64,000 nucleotides of DNA from Exobasidium rhododendri. Taxonomy: Eukaryota > Basidiomycota > Exobasidiomycetes > Exobasidiales > Exobasidiaceae. The stretch spans positions 2,728,001 through 2,792,000 of the forward strand of contig CP110630.1 in the NCBI GenBank assembly GCA_026210745.1. Direction: 5' to 3'. This document shows, piece after piece, positions 51,644-62,974 of this stretch; position 1 is the first letter of the stretch, and each line of letters begins with the position of its first letter. Under the pieces are notes generated by a model. That model was not told where the DNA came from. It saw only the letters and a program-made list of their open reading frames with translations, and ran no database searches. Made by a program: the position numbers and the translations under genes.

Positions 51644-52989
51644 TTAGTCTCCTTCACCTTGGTCGATGACGCTTGTCTTCCTCTGAGCATAGCCGGTCCA
51701 GCTCTGCAAGAGTAGAGTATCATTTTATAAAGGCAGTACAAAGGTGTGAGTTTCCAGGCAACATTCGATCGTCTGCTGGCCCTTGACTGCAGGTACTTAC
51801 TTCGTCGTAGATGGCGCTTTCAATCCCCAATTGATTCAGACTGAGCCAGATTACGGCAGCCGTCATGCCACTTCCACAGGTATTGGTGGCCGCTAACTCT
51901 CCCGCTGAACTCGCTTGACGAAGGCTGTCCAGTTTTTCCATGCCTCCCAGAGAATCGCTCAGAGTCCTCCATAGATCAGTCTGAGACTTCAATGTCGTAA
52001 ACGTCGTCTCGGGATCGGTAGGATGAGGATGCGTATCTAGCAAGGTAGAAAAGGGCAGCGTAGTAGAAGACGGTATGTGACCAGACGACAAGCCAGGTCG
52101 TGGCTCAAGAGCTTCTCCAGTGAACCTTAGAGGAAATGTACTTCAAAGTCAGCTGCATCTTCTTAATTCCACTGCATTCACTTGTCTATATAGCTTCAAC
52201 CCACCTCTCTCTCGGTCTGGCATCGAGTACTGTCTGACCTCGACTTTTCATTCTAGCATTTGCCATCATCTCATCATAAGATCGTATGATGCCCGAACGT
52301 AAGGATGAAACGTTGTACTCGACAGGATCAAACTTCTGTACAGACGAATCCCCAGATTCAGTCGGCAGTCCTTCTGCTAGCCAGCCTGGTAGGCCGCCAT
52401 CCAGTATGGAGATTCGACCATGACGAAATGCGTGGAAGGTGAAAGCTGTTCTGGGGGACGAAAAGATTCCAAGAGTGTCATATATAACGACATGAGTATC
52501 ATTGCTTATTCCTTGGGAAGCTGGTAGGCCGATAGAGGTACGCAATAGGTTAGTAGTATGAGTTGTCAGTAACACATGCGTTGATGTTTACCCTTCCTCT
52601 CACTCACAAGCTGCCTTTGCAAACTTCTCTGGCGAAGGCATCATATGGCCCAAGCCTAATGGATTCAGACTGTGCCCATTTATATCGACTTCATCCTTCA
52701 AAGAAGCGACCGACTCGACATCCCAGAATGTTGATCTTGGAAGGCGGGGCCCTCTCGTGAATTCTTGAAGAGCATCTCTTTTGACGTTGGGCATGAACCA
52801 AGTAGCATCCAGGACACGAATGCCGTTCTCTTGACCCCTGGAAGCTGCTTGTGAAAGTAGAGAGGCGAGACGTTGAGGCGTGATGAGAAGTGGTGTTGCG
52901 TTCACAGACATGCTGCTAATTGAGCGCACAGCGTATCGAATCTTCGAAAGAGGACGTCTTGGGATAGAAGGCCTCAGGCTCGAAAGCAT
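51644..52989 (-). CDS. TUM1-like: 3-mercaptopyruvate/thiosulfate sulfurtransferase, mitochondrial
   Basis: Four exons (52989-52608, 52520-52205, 52125-51801, 51703-51644) give 360 residues. An N-terminal presequence rich in Arg and Ser (MLSSLRPSIPRRPLSKIR) suggests mitochondrial import. There are two rhodanese domains. The first has RVLDATWFMPNVKRDA and LPRSTFWDVESVA, then VVIYDTLGIFSSPRTAFTF and ILDGGLPGWLAEG. The second has TVLDARPRERFTGEA. The catalytic loop NTCGSGMTAAV carries the active Cys in a CGSG form typical of mercaptopyruvate sulfurtransferases rather than thiosulfate-specific rhodanese. The first intron contains a TACTAAC branch site. It may also feed tRNA thiolation as Tum1 does in yeast. 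Confidence 0.92.
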
Positions 52990-53378
52990 CGCTCTGCAGT
53001 CAGTAAGGATATAGGTTGATGACAGTACTTGCTGAACGAGTTCCGGCAGCCTTGGTAAAATCGACTCGCGCTTTCAATCCTCCACACCAACTTGGCATCT
53101 GGTGGTGCCTTTTAGAGTCCAAGAGGTAGAGGAAAGAGACGTACACTTATGTGGAGCGCGTGGCCGGACTGTACGCTAGGTGGGACAATTGGAAGGCGTG
53201 GATGGGAGGTCCGAGTTCCACTTGGTTATGCTCTCCACCAAAACAAGGCGACAGGAGAGACGGTGATCCCGATCCCACTTCCTGACCAGCGTCGAACCGC
53301 CGATACTTACTTCGCCGGTTGCAGAGGGCTCGTGTGTGTGTGTGTGCGCTGGTCAACCAGCCTGTCACTTTTCCAGCA
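52990..53378. promoter_or_regulatory. Divergent promoter region
   Basis: 389 bases between the sulfurtransferase gene (minus) and ARL1 (plus). A TG repeat lies at 53333-53346. No other feature was seen. Confidence 0.35.
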
Positions 53379-54169
53379 ATGGGCGCCTCCTTCTCTAGTC
53401 TCTTTAGCTCACTGGCGTTCTGGTCGAGGAACAAGGAAGTCAGGATATTGATGCTAGGCCTAGACAGCGCGGGGAAAACGACGATTCTTTACAAATTGCA
53501 ATTGGGAGAAGTGGTCTCCACCATACCGACAATCGGCTTTAATGTAGAGAGTCTGGACTACAAAAATATCAAGTTTCAGGTCTGGGATTTGGGTGGGCAG
53601 AGCAGCATTAGGTGATTTCTAGAAGGAGGGAAGGGGTCTGGAGGGGTAGGGTGAGGGGAGAGGGTGGGTAGACTTTACTGACGCTGGTGCCATCTGATCC
53701 GCAGACCATACTGGAGATGCTACTATGCTGAAACAGGAGCTATCATCTACGTCGGTGAGCATGCGTGGTCACTTCTGTAGCTGCATTTGGTGGCCGTCTG
53801 ACAATTTTCATCTCTTGACAGTCGATTCAGCAGATCGTGAAAGATTGTCCACGTCTCGTGCGGAGCTACTCTCTATGCTAGCAGAGGAGGAACTCAAAAC
53901 GGCGAAACTTCTAGTCTTTGCGAATAAGCAAGATCTACCCGACAAGGCCAGTGTCAGTGAGGTCAGTGAAAGTTTGGGACTAGATCAATTGAAGGACAGG
54001 AGTTGGACAATACAAGGGTGTTGCGCAACCAAAGGCGAGGGCTTAGAGGATGGACTAGACTGGTGAGTCGAGCAGCTGTCTGACCGTGCTTTGGGGAGAG
54101 GTGCAGCAGTCTGACTGTAGCGGGGAGATCTCTCCTTTCAGGCTCGTCAATGCGATGCAAGAAAGTTAA
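53379..54169 (+). CDS. ARL1: Arf-like small GTPase Arl1
   Basis: Four exons (53379-53611, 53705-53754, 53822-54062, 54142-54169) give 183 residues, exactly the usual Arl1 length. MGASFSSLF has Gly2 for N-myristoylation. G motifs: [11 protein letters not shown] (P-loop), PTIGFNVE (switch I), [17 protein letters not shown] (switch II, crossing the first intron), NKQDLP (G4) and CCATKGEGL (G5). WDLGGQ and the tail [10 protein letters not shown] fit Arl1. It recruits GRIP-domain golgins to the trans-Golgi. One donor (53612) is GTGATT, less usual. It is divergent from the sulfurtransferase gene and convergent with the ELO gene. Confidence 0.95.
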
Positions 54170-54358
54170 TTTCCGTCCGGCCTACTAGAACTCGACACAG
54201 CACAAGGATATTCGACTCTCTAGAGTGTACACTACTTATTCGCACACCATCATACCTCCGTAATGGATGTGCATATATTGACGTAACGATGCGAAGAGTA
54301 CATTACTTTGGCGCCCATCGATCTCTTCATGCAGAACAAGTGATCGTATGTAGTACAA

Positions 54359-55462
54359 CTACAGCACCTTCTTGACCTTCACATCAGGTTCTACAGCAGC
54401 CGCCCGCTTTTTCAAGTAGCTATTCGCATAGAAATTGACGAACAGAAAGATCAAAGGGACCAGATAACCGACGTTCAAGGCGACACCGAGGAATTGACCA
54501 GAACTCGACAAGCAGGGTGCTCTTCCGTGATGATCGAGTGATGTGGCAATCTTTGCGTCAATGTTCCTGTTGGACAAGGCAGTGCCATGCATCGTAGGTG
54601 AAGTCAATAGCGAAGCATTACCAGCTAAGATACTGGTGGCTTCGTCCCACCCATTTGAGTAGTCTGCTACTCCTACTGAAGGCCGAACGTGAGTCGGGAA
54701 AGATGTTGGAATGTACGTGAGGAAGAAGTAGGAAGCAGCGACGAGCATTCCAAAGAAGAGTTGTGCGATCTGAAGAGTCGTGATTCCTCTTTTAAGCACT
54801 GCTGGGATGTGTAGCTTGAGAGAAGAAGCAGCGTAGAAGAAGTACATCCAGGTGTGTACGAAACCGTTCCAGGAGGCAAAGATCCAGATTGGGGAGGCAC
54901 TGTACGCAGCTCCTGACCACATCGTTAGCATGGCTCCGGAGTGGTGATACACTTGCAGGTTGGAAACTCTCTTTCCTTTGAGTACTAGAATTGCCGAGTC
55001 TATTACCTCGTAGAACTTGGAGTAGTAGAATAGGACGATGAAACGATGTAGACCGTCTCGAGCAGCATCATGCGTTGGCACAGTACAGTACGCACATAGA
55101 AGACCTTCGATACCACCCGTCTTGAAGCCTTGCAGAGTGTAATTAGCCACTCGTGCAATGACATTGACCGACGTCCAGCATGAATAGATCCCAAGCAAGA
55201 GATTGTGAGCCAAAACAATGTTCTTGAGAGTGGGACTAGAATGGATCAAGTCCTTCGATTTGCCCACTTGAGCTTTGTTCCTCGAGTTTGCCCAAAAGAC
55301 GGCCAGCAGATACAAGGCCCCAATAGTGATAGGTGTGAGGGGGTGTAGGGATGCCTTGTAGAGTCGAGGTGAGAGAAAGAAACCTTCAGGGCGAGCTGGA
55401 AGAGGCTGGTTGAGAATTTGCGTCAGAAAGGACTGGCGTGGGAAGTCGAGCGGAAACGACAT
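54359..55462 (-). CDS. ELO-like: ELO-family fatty acid elongase (3-ketoacyl-CoA synthase) with QxxHH box
   Basis: An uninterrupted frame of 367 residues. About seven membrane helices are visible. Family motifs are FYYSKFYEVIDSAILVLKGK (about 146-164), then the His box read here as Q170-V-Y-H173-H174, MWSGAAYSASPIWIFASWNGFVHTWMYFFYA, and LKRGITTLQIAQL. ELO enzymes perform the condensing step of ER fatty-acid elongation. Most have HxxHH; Gln in the first position is known from some algal and protist polyunsaturated-acid elongases. A loop of about 65 residues (about 255-325) is longer than usual. The C-terminus KKVL is a dilysine ER-retrieval signal. Chain-length specificity cannot be read from the sequence. 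Confidence 0.9.
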   Translation of the reverse strand: MSFPLDFPRQSFLTQILNQPLPARPEGFFLSPRLYKASLHPLTPITIGALYLLAVFWANSRNKAQVGKSKDLIHSSPTLKNIVLAHNLLLGIYSCWTSVNVIARVANYTLQGFKTGGIEGLLCAYCTVPTHDAARDGLHRFIVLFYYSKFYEVIDSAILVLKGKRVSNLQVYHHSGAMLTMWSGAAYSASPIWIFASWNGFVHTWMYFFYAASSLKLHIPAVLKRGITTLQIAQLFFGMLVAASYFFLTYIPTSFPTHVRPSVGVADYSNGWDEATSILAGNASLLTSPTMHGTALSNRNIDAKIATSLDHHGRAPCLSSSGQFLGVALNVGYLVPLIFLFVNFYANSYLKKRAAAVEPDVKVKKVL

Positions 55463-56203
55463 GACTTCTAAGCCGAGAAAGAACAGAGGCTTGACTGGGG
55501 TGTGACAATGAGGAGCAGGAGGAGGTGGAGAAGAGATAGAGGGTTCGTACAGTTGTTGTGGGGAGCAGGTCTCTCTTTATCTTATATATACATACACACA
55601 GCCCACTTCGTTTGGTCTTGGACCCTCTTCAACGTAGCGACTCTCTCGTTACAAAGGTGCAGTCCCACTTTCATCCCATGAGTAAATTGATTGCTAGCAT
55701 CAAAGGCATAAAACTTCTACTCAGGGCCCCTTCCTTCTTTCTTGATACCCACTATCGCTACTTGGCGTTCTGTATTGACTACTCCGGGTCTTACGCTTAC
55801 TTCCCGCCCCACCTCCCCAACATCCTCTTCTTCCTGGCCTGTCAAGAAAGCAATCCAAAAGTTTTGTGTCAATTCTTCTTGTTCTGAAAGTTAGTATGAG
55901 TTCGCTCTAGATTGATCTTTTACTTTTTTTGACACCGGCTGCGTGGTCACACACTATTGACTTTCACACCTACTCGTCATACCTTTTCGACTGATTTAAT
56001 TATCATAGATAGAGCGACGGCCGTTTCTTTTGTTGGGGGCTATAGAACTCAAAGCACGCGCGGGGTAAGTCCAAGAAAGCGAGAATCGTAGCAACTGGCG
56101 AGTAAAAGTCCTACATGGATTATGTATACTGTATATACGTATCGTTCTAGTCCTACCTAAACTATGTATATATACGTATCGTTCTATAACCTGCATATAG
56201 AAA
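55463..56203. promoter_or_regulatory. Intergenic region upstream of the ELO gene
   Basis: About 740 bases between the ELO start and tRNA-Glu. No gene is evident. An 18-base direct repeat (TATATACGTATCGTTCTA) occurs at 56132-56149 and 56169-56186, just upstream of the tRNA. Confidence 0.35.
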
Positions 56204-56304
56204 TCCTTACTAGTACATCGGTTAGTATACCCGCTTTTCAGTTTCAGGCACATTTGTGTTCGATCTGGCCGCGGGCGAGCTGGGTTCGACTCCCAGGTAG
56301 GGAA
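56204..56304 (+). tRNA. tRNA-Glu(UUC) with intron
   Basis: Acceptor stem TCCTTAC (56204-56210) pairs throughout with GTAGGGA (56297-56303), with one G-U pair. D arm GTAC/GTAT at 56213-56228. Anticodon stem CCCGC (56230-56234) with GCGGG (56271-56275). Anticodon TTC at 56237-56239. T arm CTGGG-TTCGACT-CCCAG at 56280-56296. A 29-base intron (56241-56269) sits after position 37. A T-run at 56316-56320 is a Pol III terminator. Confidence 0.9.
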
Positions 56305-56315
56305 ATATGGTTAAC

Positions 56316-56320
56316 TTTTT
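56316..56320 (+). terminator. Pol III terminator of tRNA-Glu
   Basis: Five T residues lie eleven bases after the end of the tRNA-Glu gene, as expected for RNA polymerase III. Confidence 0.55.
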
Positions 56321-56538
56321 GGTGTGTCCACTTTGGGGACCTTTTCTTCTTCTTTTGCGTCTTTTTGAAGCACAGCTCTCCAGTGGTCAGATTCCAACAG
56401 AGTCGGATCTGTCGTGTACGGCCAAGAGGAGACTGTAATTCGAGGTAACCGCTCTGCACTTTAATCATGATAGGCGCTAAAACTACTTTATGAAAGAAGA
56501 AAGAAAAAACATGTCAAAATCCGAGAAGAGAAGTCTAT

Positions 56539-58090
56539 CTACAGATCAGAGGTCTTTCGACCTGGTCGAAGGCTACGAACAGTCTTTCCTGCTCGCCACA
56601 TCTCTTGGGCGTCAATTGCATCCGTCTCTGCCTTGAAGTCTTCTCTGTATGTCTTCCTTGAGGCGAATTCAAGCGTTCGCTTGGTCTCGCTGCCATCTCG
56701 AACGCTCTTGTAAAGCTTCTCAAAGACGGGCTTGTTGGCGTCCTTGAAGATGGGGGCCCTGGATAGCATGATAAGAAGGGGTCAGAACGACAGTGATGAA
56801 GAAGCAGTGCCACTCTCCTTTCACACGACTCACCAGTCCAAGGCGCCTCTTCGGGCGGTAGTCGAGCAAGCTCGGAACATGTAGTCCATTCCATTCTCAG
56901 CAACCAAAGGGTAGAGACTCATGAGGGCTGCCAGTGGAATGAAGTCGTGTATCAGCGGGCAAGGAGCTTATATAGCACACCAACAGGGAACGCACCTTCC
57001 TCGCAGGTCTCGTTGAATGCTTCTGAGGGAGAGTGTCCGTTAGCACGCAACACCTCGTACTGGGCAGCGAACATTCCTTGGAGCTGGGATGAGAGAGAGA
57101 GAGTGGAAAAAAGGTTTGTCATAAGGCGGGTCAGAGGACCGCTGCAGTAGCACACTTTATACTCTTGAGACTCACACCACCCATCAAGCAACCGCGCTCT
57201 CCGTACAGGTCACTGTAGACTTCCTTTTCGAACGTCGTCTCGTACAGGTATCCTGATCCTACAGCGATACCCATGGCGACAGTCTTTTCCAATGCCTTAC
57301 CAGTAACGTCCTGGTGGACAGCAACACTTGAATTGATACCGGTTCCAGCCAAGAAGGAAGTTCGCACAGTTCGGCCACTGCCCTTCGGTGCGCAAAGGAT
57401 GACGTCAATGTCCTTGGGTGGGATTACACCAGTCTGATCCTTGTACACGACGCTGAATCCATGGGAGAAGTAGAGAGTCTTTCCCTTGGTAAAGTACTTG
57501 CTGAGCCATGGCCACGATTCACTTTGAGCTGCGTCACTGAGCAAGTTCATACAAATGGTACCCTTTTCAGCAGCTTCTTCAATGGTGAACAAGTTCTTTC
57601 CGGGAACCCAACCATCAGCAACGGCCTCTTTCCACGATTGACCATCCTTTCGGACACCGACAATGACATTCAGACCGTTGTCTCGCAAGTTGAGACCTTG
57701 ACCATGTCCCTGACTACCGTATCCTAGCTGCAATAAGGTTCGGTCAGAGAAATTTTGTCAGGTCTGGCGTAGACGGCTTTCTCGTGCTACTACTACATCT
57801 CCTCAGCTCACCAAGGCAAAGGTGTCGTCCTTGAAATAATCTTGAAGCTTCTCCAAAGGCCAGTCAGCACGTTCGTATACGACTTCCTTGGTGCCGGCAA
57901 AGTCAAGTGTCTTTACACCTCGTTGCTGAACGGCGAAGGGCTTTGCGATGGAGCTGACTTCAGCTTGCGACTTGGAGGAAGGTCGAGCGACAGCTTGTGA
58001 CAACAGCGAAAAGGAGCGAGCTGCAGGTGCTCTGCTTGAGGCTCGCAAAGAAGCTCGGAGAGCAGATCGAGTAGCAGTAGGCAAAGACAT
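56539..58090 (-). CDS. ILV5: Ketol-acid reductoisomerase, mitochondrial
   Basis: Five exons (58090-57812, 57727-57176, 57083-56996, 56927-56834, 56758-56539) give 410 residues. The enzyme is the second step of isoleucine and valine synthesis and uses NADPH and magnesium. An Arg/Ser/Ala-rich presequence (about 1-45) points to mitochondria. The Rossmann motif LGYGSQGHGQGLNLRDNGL opens exon 2. Then come GVRKDGQSWKEA, FSHGFSVVY, CAPKGSGRTVR and GERGCLMGG, joining LQGMFAAQYEVL across an intron. SPSEAFNETCEEA and ENGMDYMFRACSTTARRGALDW complete the metal-binding helices. The C-terminal tail (RSLRPGRKTSDL) is normal for fungal Ilv5. All phases agree. It is divergent from the lipase gene at 58556. 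Confidence 0.95.
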
Positions 58091-58555
58091 GGCGAATAGA
58101 ATGTAGTCTATGTGGTTGTGTGGAAGAAGAAGGAGAAGTAGGGCCGTCTGGAAGTCGCACACACAATCTGAACAATTCGGACCAAATGACTAGCAGCCTG
58201 ACTCGATGTCCCGTTCCCCCGATTCAAGAAGAAGAAAAAAAATTTGGTCGACCACATTCAACTTCTCCAGGCTGAGAGGCTTGCGGCCAAAGCCACGTGG
58301 GGCAACGCGATCAAAGCACTGATCTTGACGACTTCTAAAGCTTGACAGGGCCGCCCCCCCCCCTCTTTCAAAATCTCACTGATTAGCTAGCCTATGCGCC
58401 TCTCTGGAGTGTTGTTCGCTTTTTTTTAAGTTTTATAGTAACACCGTTGAAACGAATATAGTCATGTACCCAAGGAGAGAGAGAGAGAGTGAGAGAATAA
58501 GATAGCTTCAAGTGCTCGACATTGGCTACTAGCCCCAAGCCAGCTTAGACCAAGG
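58091..58555. promoter_or_regulatory. Divergent promoter region
   Basis: 465 bases shared by ILV5 (minus) and the lipase gene (plus). It includes a C-run (58355-58363), a T-run (58421-58428) and a GA repeat (58473-58495). No clear Gcn4-type TGACTC site was noticed near the ILV5 start. Confidence 0.35.
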
Positions 58556-61500
58556 ATGTCCACCTCGACCACTGTGTATTCCGCTCGACTCTCCATCAAG
58601 CTCGAACAAGCGAATGCATCGTAACAGGACACTCCCGCTTCTCCAATAAATTCCCTTATCCCTTCGTCATCACGCAGATCAATGGCAATGCATAAGGTTG
58701 CGCGGGTTTTGCCGCCGAAGGATGAGAGTGTAGCAGGACACGAGAGTGCCGACTCTCGGTCTGACTTAAGCGATCATATCAGCTCGATCACCAGTGGCAT
58801 GCAACTGACACAAAGGAGCGCTTTTGCCGGTGCTACCCTTGTGCAATTTGCGGCAGGCTCAAGTTAGTACTCGCGGCTTTTTACTGCATAGCGTTTTGAG
58901 ACTCTTCAAGAGCTCACCACGGCTTTACCCCTCTCCCGCAGCTCTACTTCCGCAGAATGTAGCAGAGATGGTCACTAACTTAGCTTTGCTAGCTCGCGTA
59001 TCGATCAAATCGACAGCCTTTTTCATCGAATTGATCTTGGAAACAGCAAAGTATGGGACCGGCACAGGACTGGGACTGACTCGAAGAGCATTAATAAGTG
59101 CGGTGGGAACAGCAAGGGCAGTGCACGCATTGAGGTACGGCGAAGAATGGGATGCAAGAGAAGCGGGAAACTCGTCCGTCACAGGTGTACATGCGATAGC
59201 AAGACTAGATCAGTGCGTTCTGCTTGTGTCTTGATGTGATGTAGAGGAACAAACTTAAGCTGTGCTGATTTTGAAGTGCCCCCCTCCTTCAGGAAAGCTG
59301 CTTTCTTGTCTGTCCTGGATAAATACACTGCCTTAGGGGTGTATCTGATCCATCACACGTTCACGTTGGCAGAGCTCTTTGCCCAATCAGGATTCTCCTT
59401 GGTCGATCAGTCGATCAAGGCGGGTTTGAGCGCCGCTGACGAGTCTGTGCGGGTAATCGATGGCATCTTTGGATCCAACGAGACAAGCCGGGCACTCTCC
59501 TGTTTCATTACGATGGTCAAAAGCGAGCTCAGTGATGATGAATTGTTCACAAGACACACAGGTGGCGGAATCTGGACCATCACGGCGTTGACCAAGGCCC
59601 TTACCACCTTTGCGGTTCTGCAAAATGCGACGTTTCGTAGAACAGTCAAAACACAAAAGACCCGCGTTATATATGATTGCCTCGTCTTGGGAGAAGCCGA
59701 AGTAAAGAGTTGGAGGTCACAGATTGTCGGATCTGGCAACTTCGTCAAGAAGAGCTTACCTGCATTGCCGACTTCTACACCTACCCGGACACCTTCGTCG
59801 CTACACAAGGCCTACAATCCTACGAGAACGCGACTGACTTCGACTCCCGGTAGTGTCCGCTCAGGAATGAGCAGCATGAGGCGTTCAAGATCTATCTTTG
59901 GAGTGGACGAGCCATGTATCACGGATCTAGAGGAAGTCACACACGAGGGGATCCTGCTCTCCGATTCGGGAGACGAATCACGGACGCTCCTAGATGACCT
60001 CGACTACTTGGTCGGAGCCGAAGAAGAAGATGACGAGGACGAGGGGTACGATGTCACGCCGACAAAGAGCAAGGTGTTCTACTCCTCTGAGATTTGCCAT
60101 GATGATCTTCCTAAAGAAGTCCGATCTAGGCTCTCCAAATCAAGACCTGACGAGGTGGAGCGAGGCGTACTTATTTCTGAGGAAGGAATTGGAGGACCTA
60201 GACGAAGAGACTTGAATCGAATAGTGCGACGAAAGAGAGAAGGCGGCAACGGAAATTCTGCCATGTACGAGATTACGACTGAAACGACTGAAGTGATTGA
60301 GGAGACGACGACGACGATGACGACGACATCGATGAAGAGGAACACAGCAGCACAGAACAAAAGCAGACTAGCTGGCGAATCAAGCACTACCAAAATGAAG
60401 AGATTTCCCAATCCATTCCAGGCTTTCAAGCAAGAAAGAGAACTGATCACATCAGCCAGGGAAGAGGAGGATTGGACAGCAGTCGATGCGAATGCGACCT
60501 CATCGGACGGAGATGTGAAGATGGGTGGAATACCCGAGGTGCCCAACGGACGAGCTGCCGCGGCTACTGCACACTTCAAATCGGTGGCAACATCAAAGAA
60601 GGATGCCAGTCCTCGACCGGAAGAAGCTCGTCAAACTGTGCAAGAGGTAGTTCGCACAATCACCAAGCGACTTGTGCAAAGAAAGAAGACGATCCGACAA
60701 GTTCAAAAGGAAGATGCCGGAAGCGATGAAGAGATGCTGGACAATCAGCAAATGGCCGCCGCCGCCGCCTCCTCTTTCAAACGGAAAGGGACCGACACGC
60801 CAAAGAGCAGCAACACACCAGCATCGGACGTTGGTAGCGACACCGACTCCAATCTCCAAAGGGTCCTAGGTAAAGCCAAGACATTGATGCCTCTACATTT
60901 GTCGAATCGTCTGAACGAAGTGAACAGACTGACCTTGCTCCAACAACAGCAGCAAAGCGGCAAGCAAAAGGAACAACAGGACAAAGACCTTCCACAGCTA
61001 CCATCACCGATCAAAGATAAGGGTGGATCCGTTCGTCGCAGGCGTCATTCGAGAGCGCAATCGATTGGCTCCATGAGATCCTTTGCTTCCCACTCTCGTT
61101 TCCAAGTCCACAGTACCCAGACTACTAAAAACGGGCTGGACATCGAACAGAGAGACAGTCTAAACGGCGCCCCTGGCTCTTTTCCCCGGCAGCACCTCGT
61201 CATGAACCTACGTCGATTCATGCGGCACTCAAGTGCTGCCTATGGTCAAAACTTCATGAGAGTCCTTGGTATAGGCGACACCCAATACCTATTTGCCGAC
61301 ACGAGGGAGAGAAATGCCAACATCTTTGCGTACGCGCATCACGTCGGCATTCCACCGGATGCAGTCTTGTTGAGCTCTTACTGTGAAGGAGCGAGCCTGC
61401 CATTTCACTCGGAAAAGATGGCACCGATTGTAAACTACATTTCGCGTGACGACGTTTCCAAGGCCATCGTCTTGACATGCCGAGGAACGCTCGGCTTGTC

Positions 61501-62901
61501 CGACATCTTGACGGATCTGACCTGTACTTTTGTGGATGTACAAGTGGAGGATGGGAAAGTGGATGAAAGCTATCAGGTCCATTCCGGCATGATGGCTTCA
61601 GCTCAACGACTTGCTGCTCCTGGTCATACTGTGCTGGAAACGCTGAGAACAGCATTGGAGTCAAATCCGGACTACGGCCTCGTGTTGACCGGTCACTCTC
61701 TCGGAGGCGGTGTAGGCTTGCTCTTGGCGATGCTGTTGTCTTCCCCTTCACACGTCTTTCGAGCAAAGGTATCGAAACGTGGGAGCGATGAGGGCTCAGG
61801 GAAGATACGACATCCTACCATCACCACCCCCTTTGTCACAGGACTAGATTCAGGACTACCGCCAGGCCGAGCCATCCACGCGTACGCCTATGGCCCACCC
61901 GCTGTTTCCAGTGCTGATCTTAGTCGGTATTGCAGAGGACTATGTACAAGTGTTGTCCATGGCTTCGATGTTGTTCCGACGTTGTCCCTCGGCACTTTGC
62001 ACGACCTCAAAGCAGTCGCTTGTAGTCTGTCGGACGAGAAGGAGGGTACTGTAGCGCAAGAGATTGTCGGAAAAGTCGTGGGCTTGTACAAAAAGAAGAA
62101 GGAGCGGCACAAGAATGCATCAAGCCCGTTGCTGTCGAATGGCGACTTGGAAGGCGGTGATGACGGTGAAGCGCTGAGAACGATGCAGATACCGCTGCAC
62201 GAGAGAGAGATCCACCTCAATATAGAAGAATTGGCTCAAGGATTCACCAAAAATAGAGCGGCAGATGCCAATTACTTAGACCCGAATTACAGCGAAGAAG
62301 ACAGATCACCCAAACAGCCCCAGCAGACACAACCGCAGAGTGGAGGAAAGAGCGACAGCAGTAGTAGCAAAGACGAAGACGACGAACAAGATCTCAACGA
62401 CTGGTTTTGGAGTCTGATAAAAACGATGCGAGCTAGTATGGATCATGACAAGCTGTACCCGCCCGGCGAAGTCTACCTGATGGAGATGCAGCAAGTTCAC
62501 GTCACGGCCGAAATGTCAGGTGATCAACACGATATGTTCATGAAAGCAGGCAAGAAGCAAGGAATGTCGAGTAACGATCGAGTGGAGGCAGCTAGGGTGA
62601 TTGTGCGCCTGGTCGAAGATGTCACTAGTCGATTCCGAGAGCCCATCTTTGCCAGATCACTGTTTCGGGATCATCTCCCCACGAATTGTGAGTTTCGATT
62701 TCTAAGAGGCCCCACATGTACAGGAAGGGTAAAGCAGGGGATGATATGCTAATCCTGTGATGGGGAAATCTCTCACTCTCTTTCCCGCGTTCTCCTCTAG
62801 ATGAACTCGTCACTCAACTTCTGTGGGAAGCCATCGTGCCAAAGGAAGAGCAGGAGCGAGTGAAAGAAGACGAAACTCAGGCCGCCTCTTCTAATGGTTG
62901 A
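58556..62901 (+). CDS. Large class-3 lipase, diacylglycerol-lipase-like
   Basis: Five exons (58556-58620, 58678-58862, 58942-59212, 59293-62687, 62801-62901) give 1338 residues. The N-terminal quarter has several amphipathic or membrane-associated helices. A long charged, Ser/Gln-rich middle follows (about 290-800), with a Thr/Met run near 510-520. The lipase domain holds GHSLGGGVGLLLAML near residue 975 (catalytic Ser), GFDVVPTLSLG near 1075 (catalytic Asp) and RDHLPTNYELV across the last intron (likely catalytic His). This order matches sn-1 diacylglycerol lipases and related fungal class-3 lipases. An alternative start is the ATG at 58682; the upstream exon was chosen because its 57-base intron keeps the frame. 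The first-exon choice is the least certain point. Confidence 0.82.
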
Positions 62902-62974
62902 CACATATCACCACCGCCGCAACTATGTATAAAGCAGATCTCTGCGTCGCACCGAATGTATGTATACTATTGCA

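Noticed and set aside
51015-51647. Open frame of 210 codons on the plus strand between LTO1 and the sulfurtransferase gene
   Set aside because: It is driven by T/C-rich composition, has no protein-like pattern or splice context, and overlaps the 3' end of the sulfurtransferase gene on the other strand.
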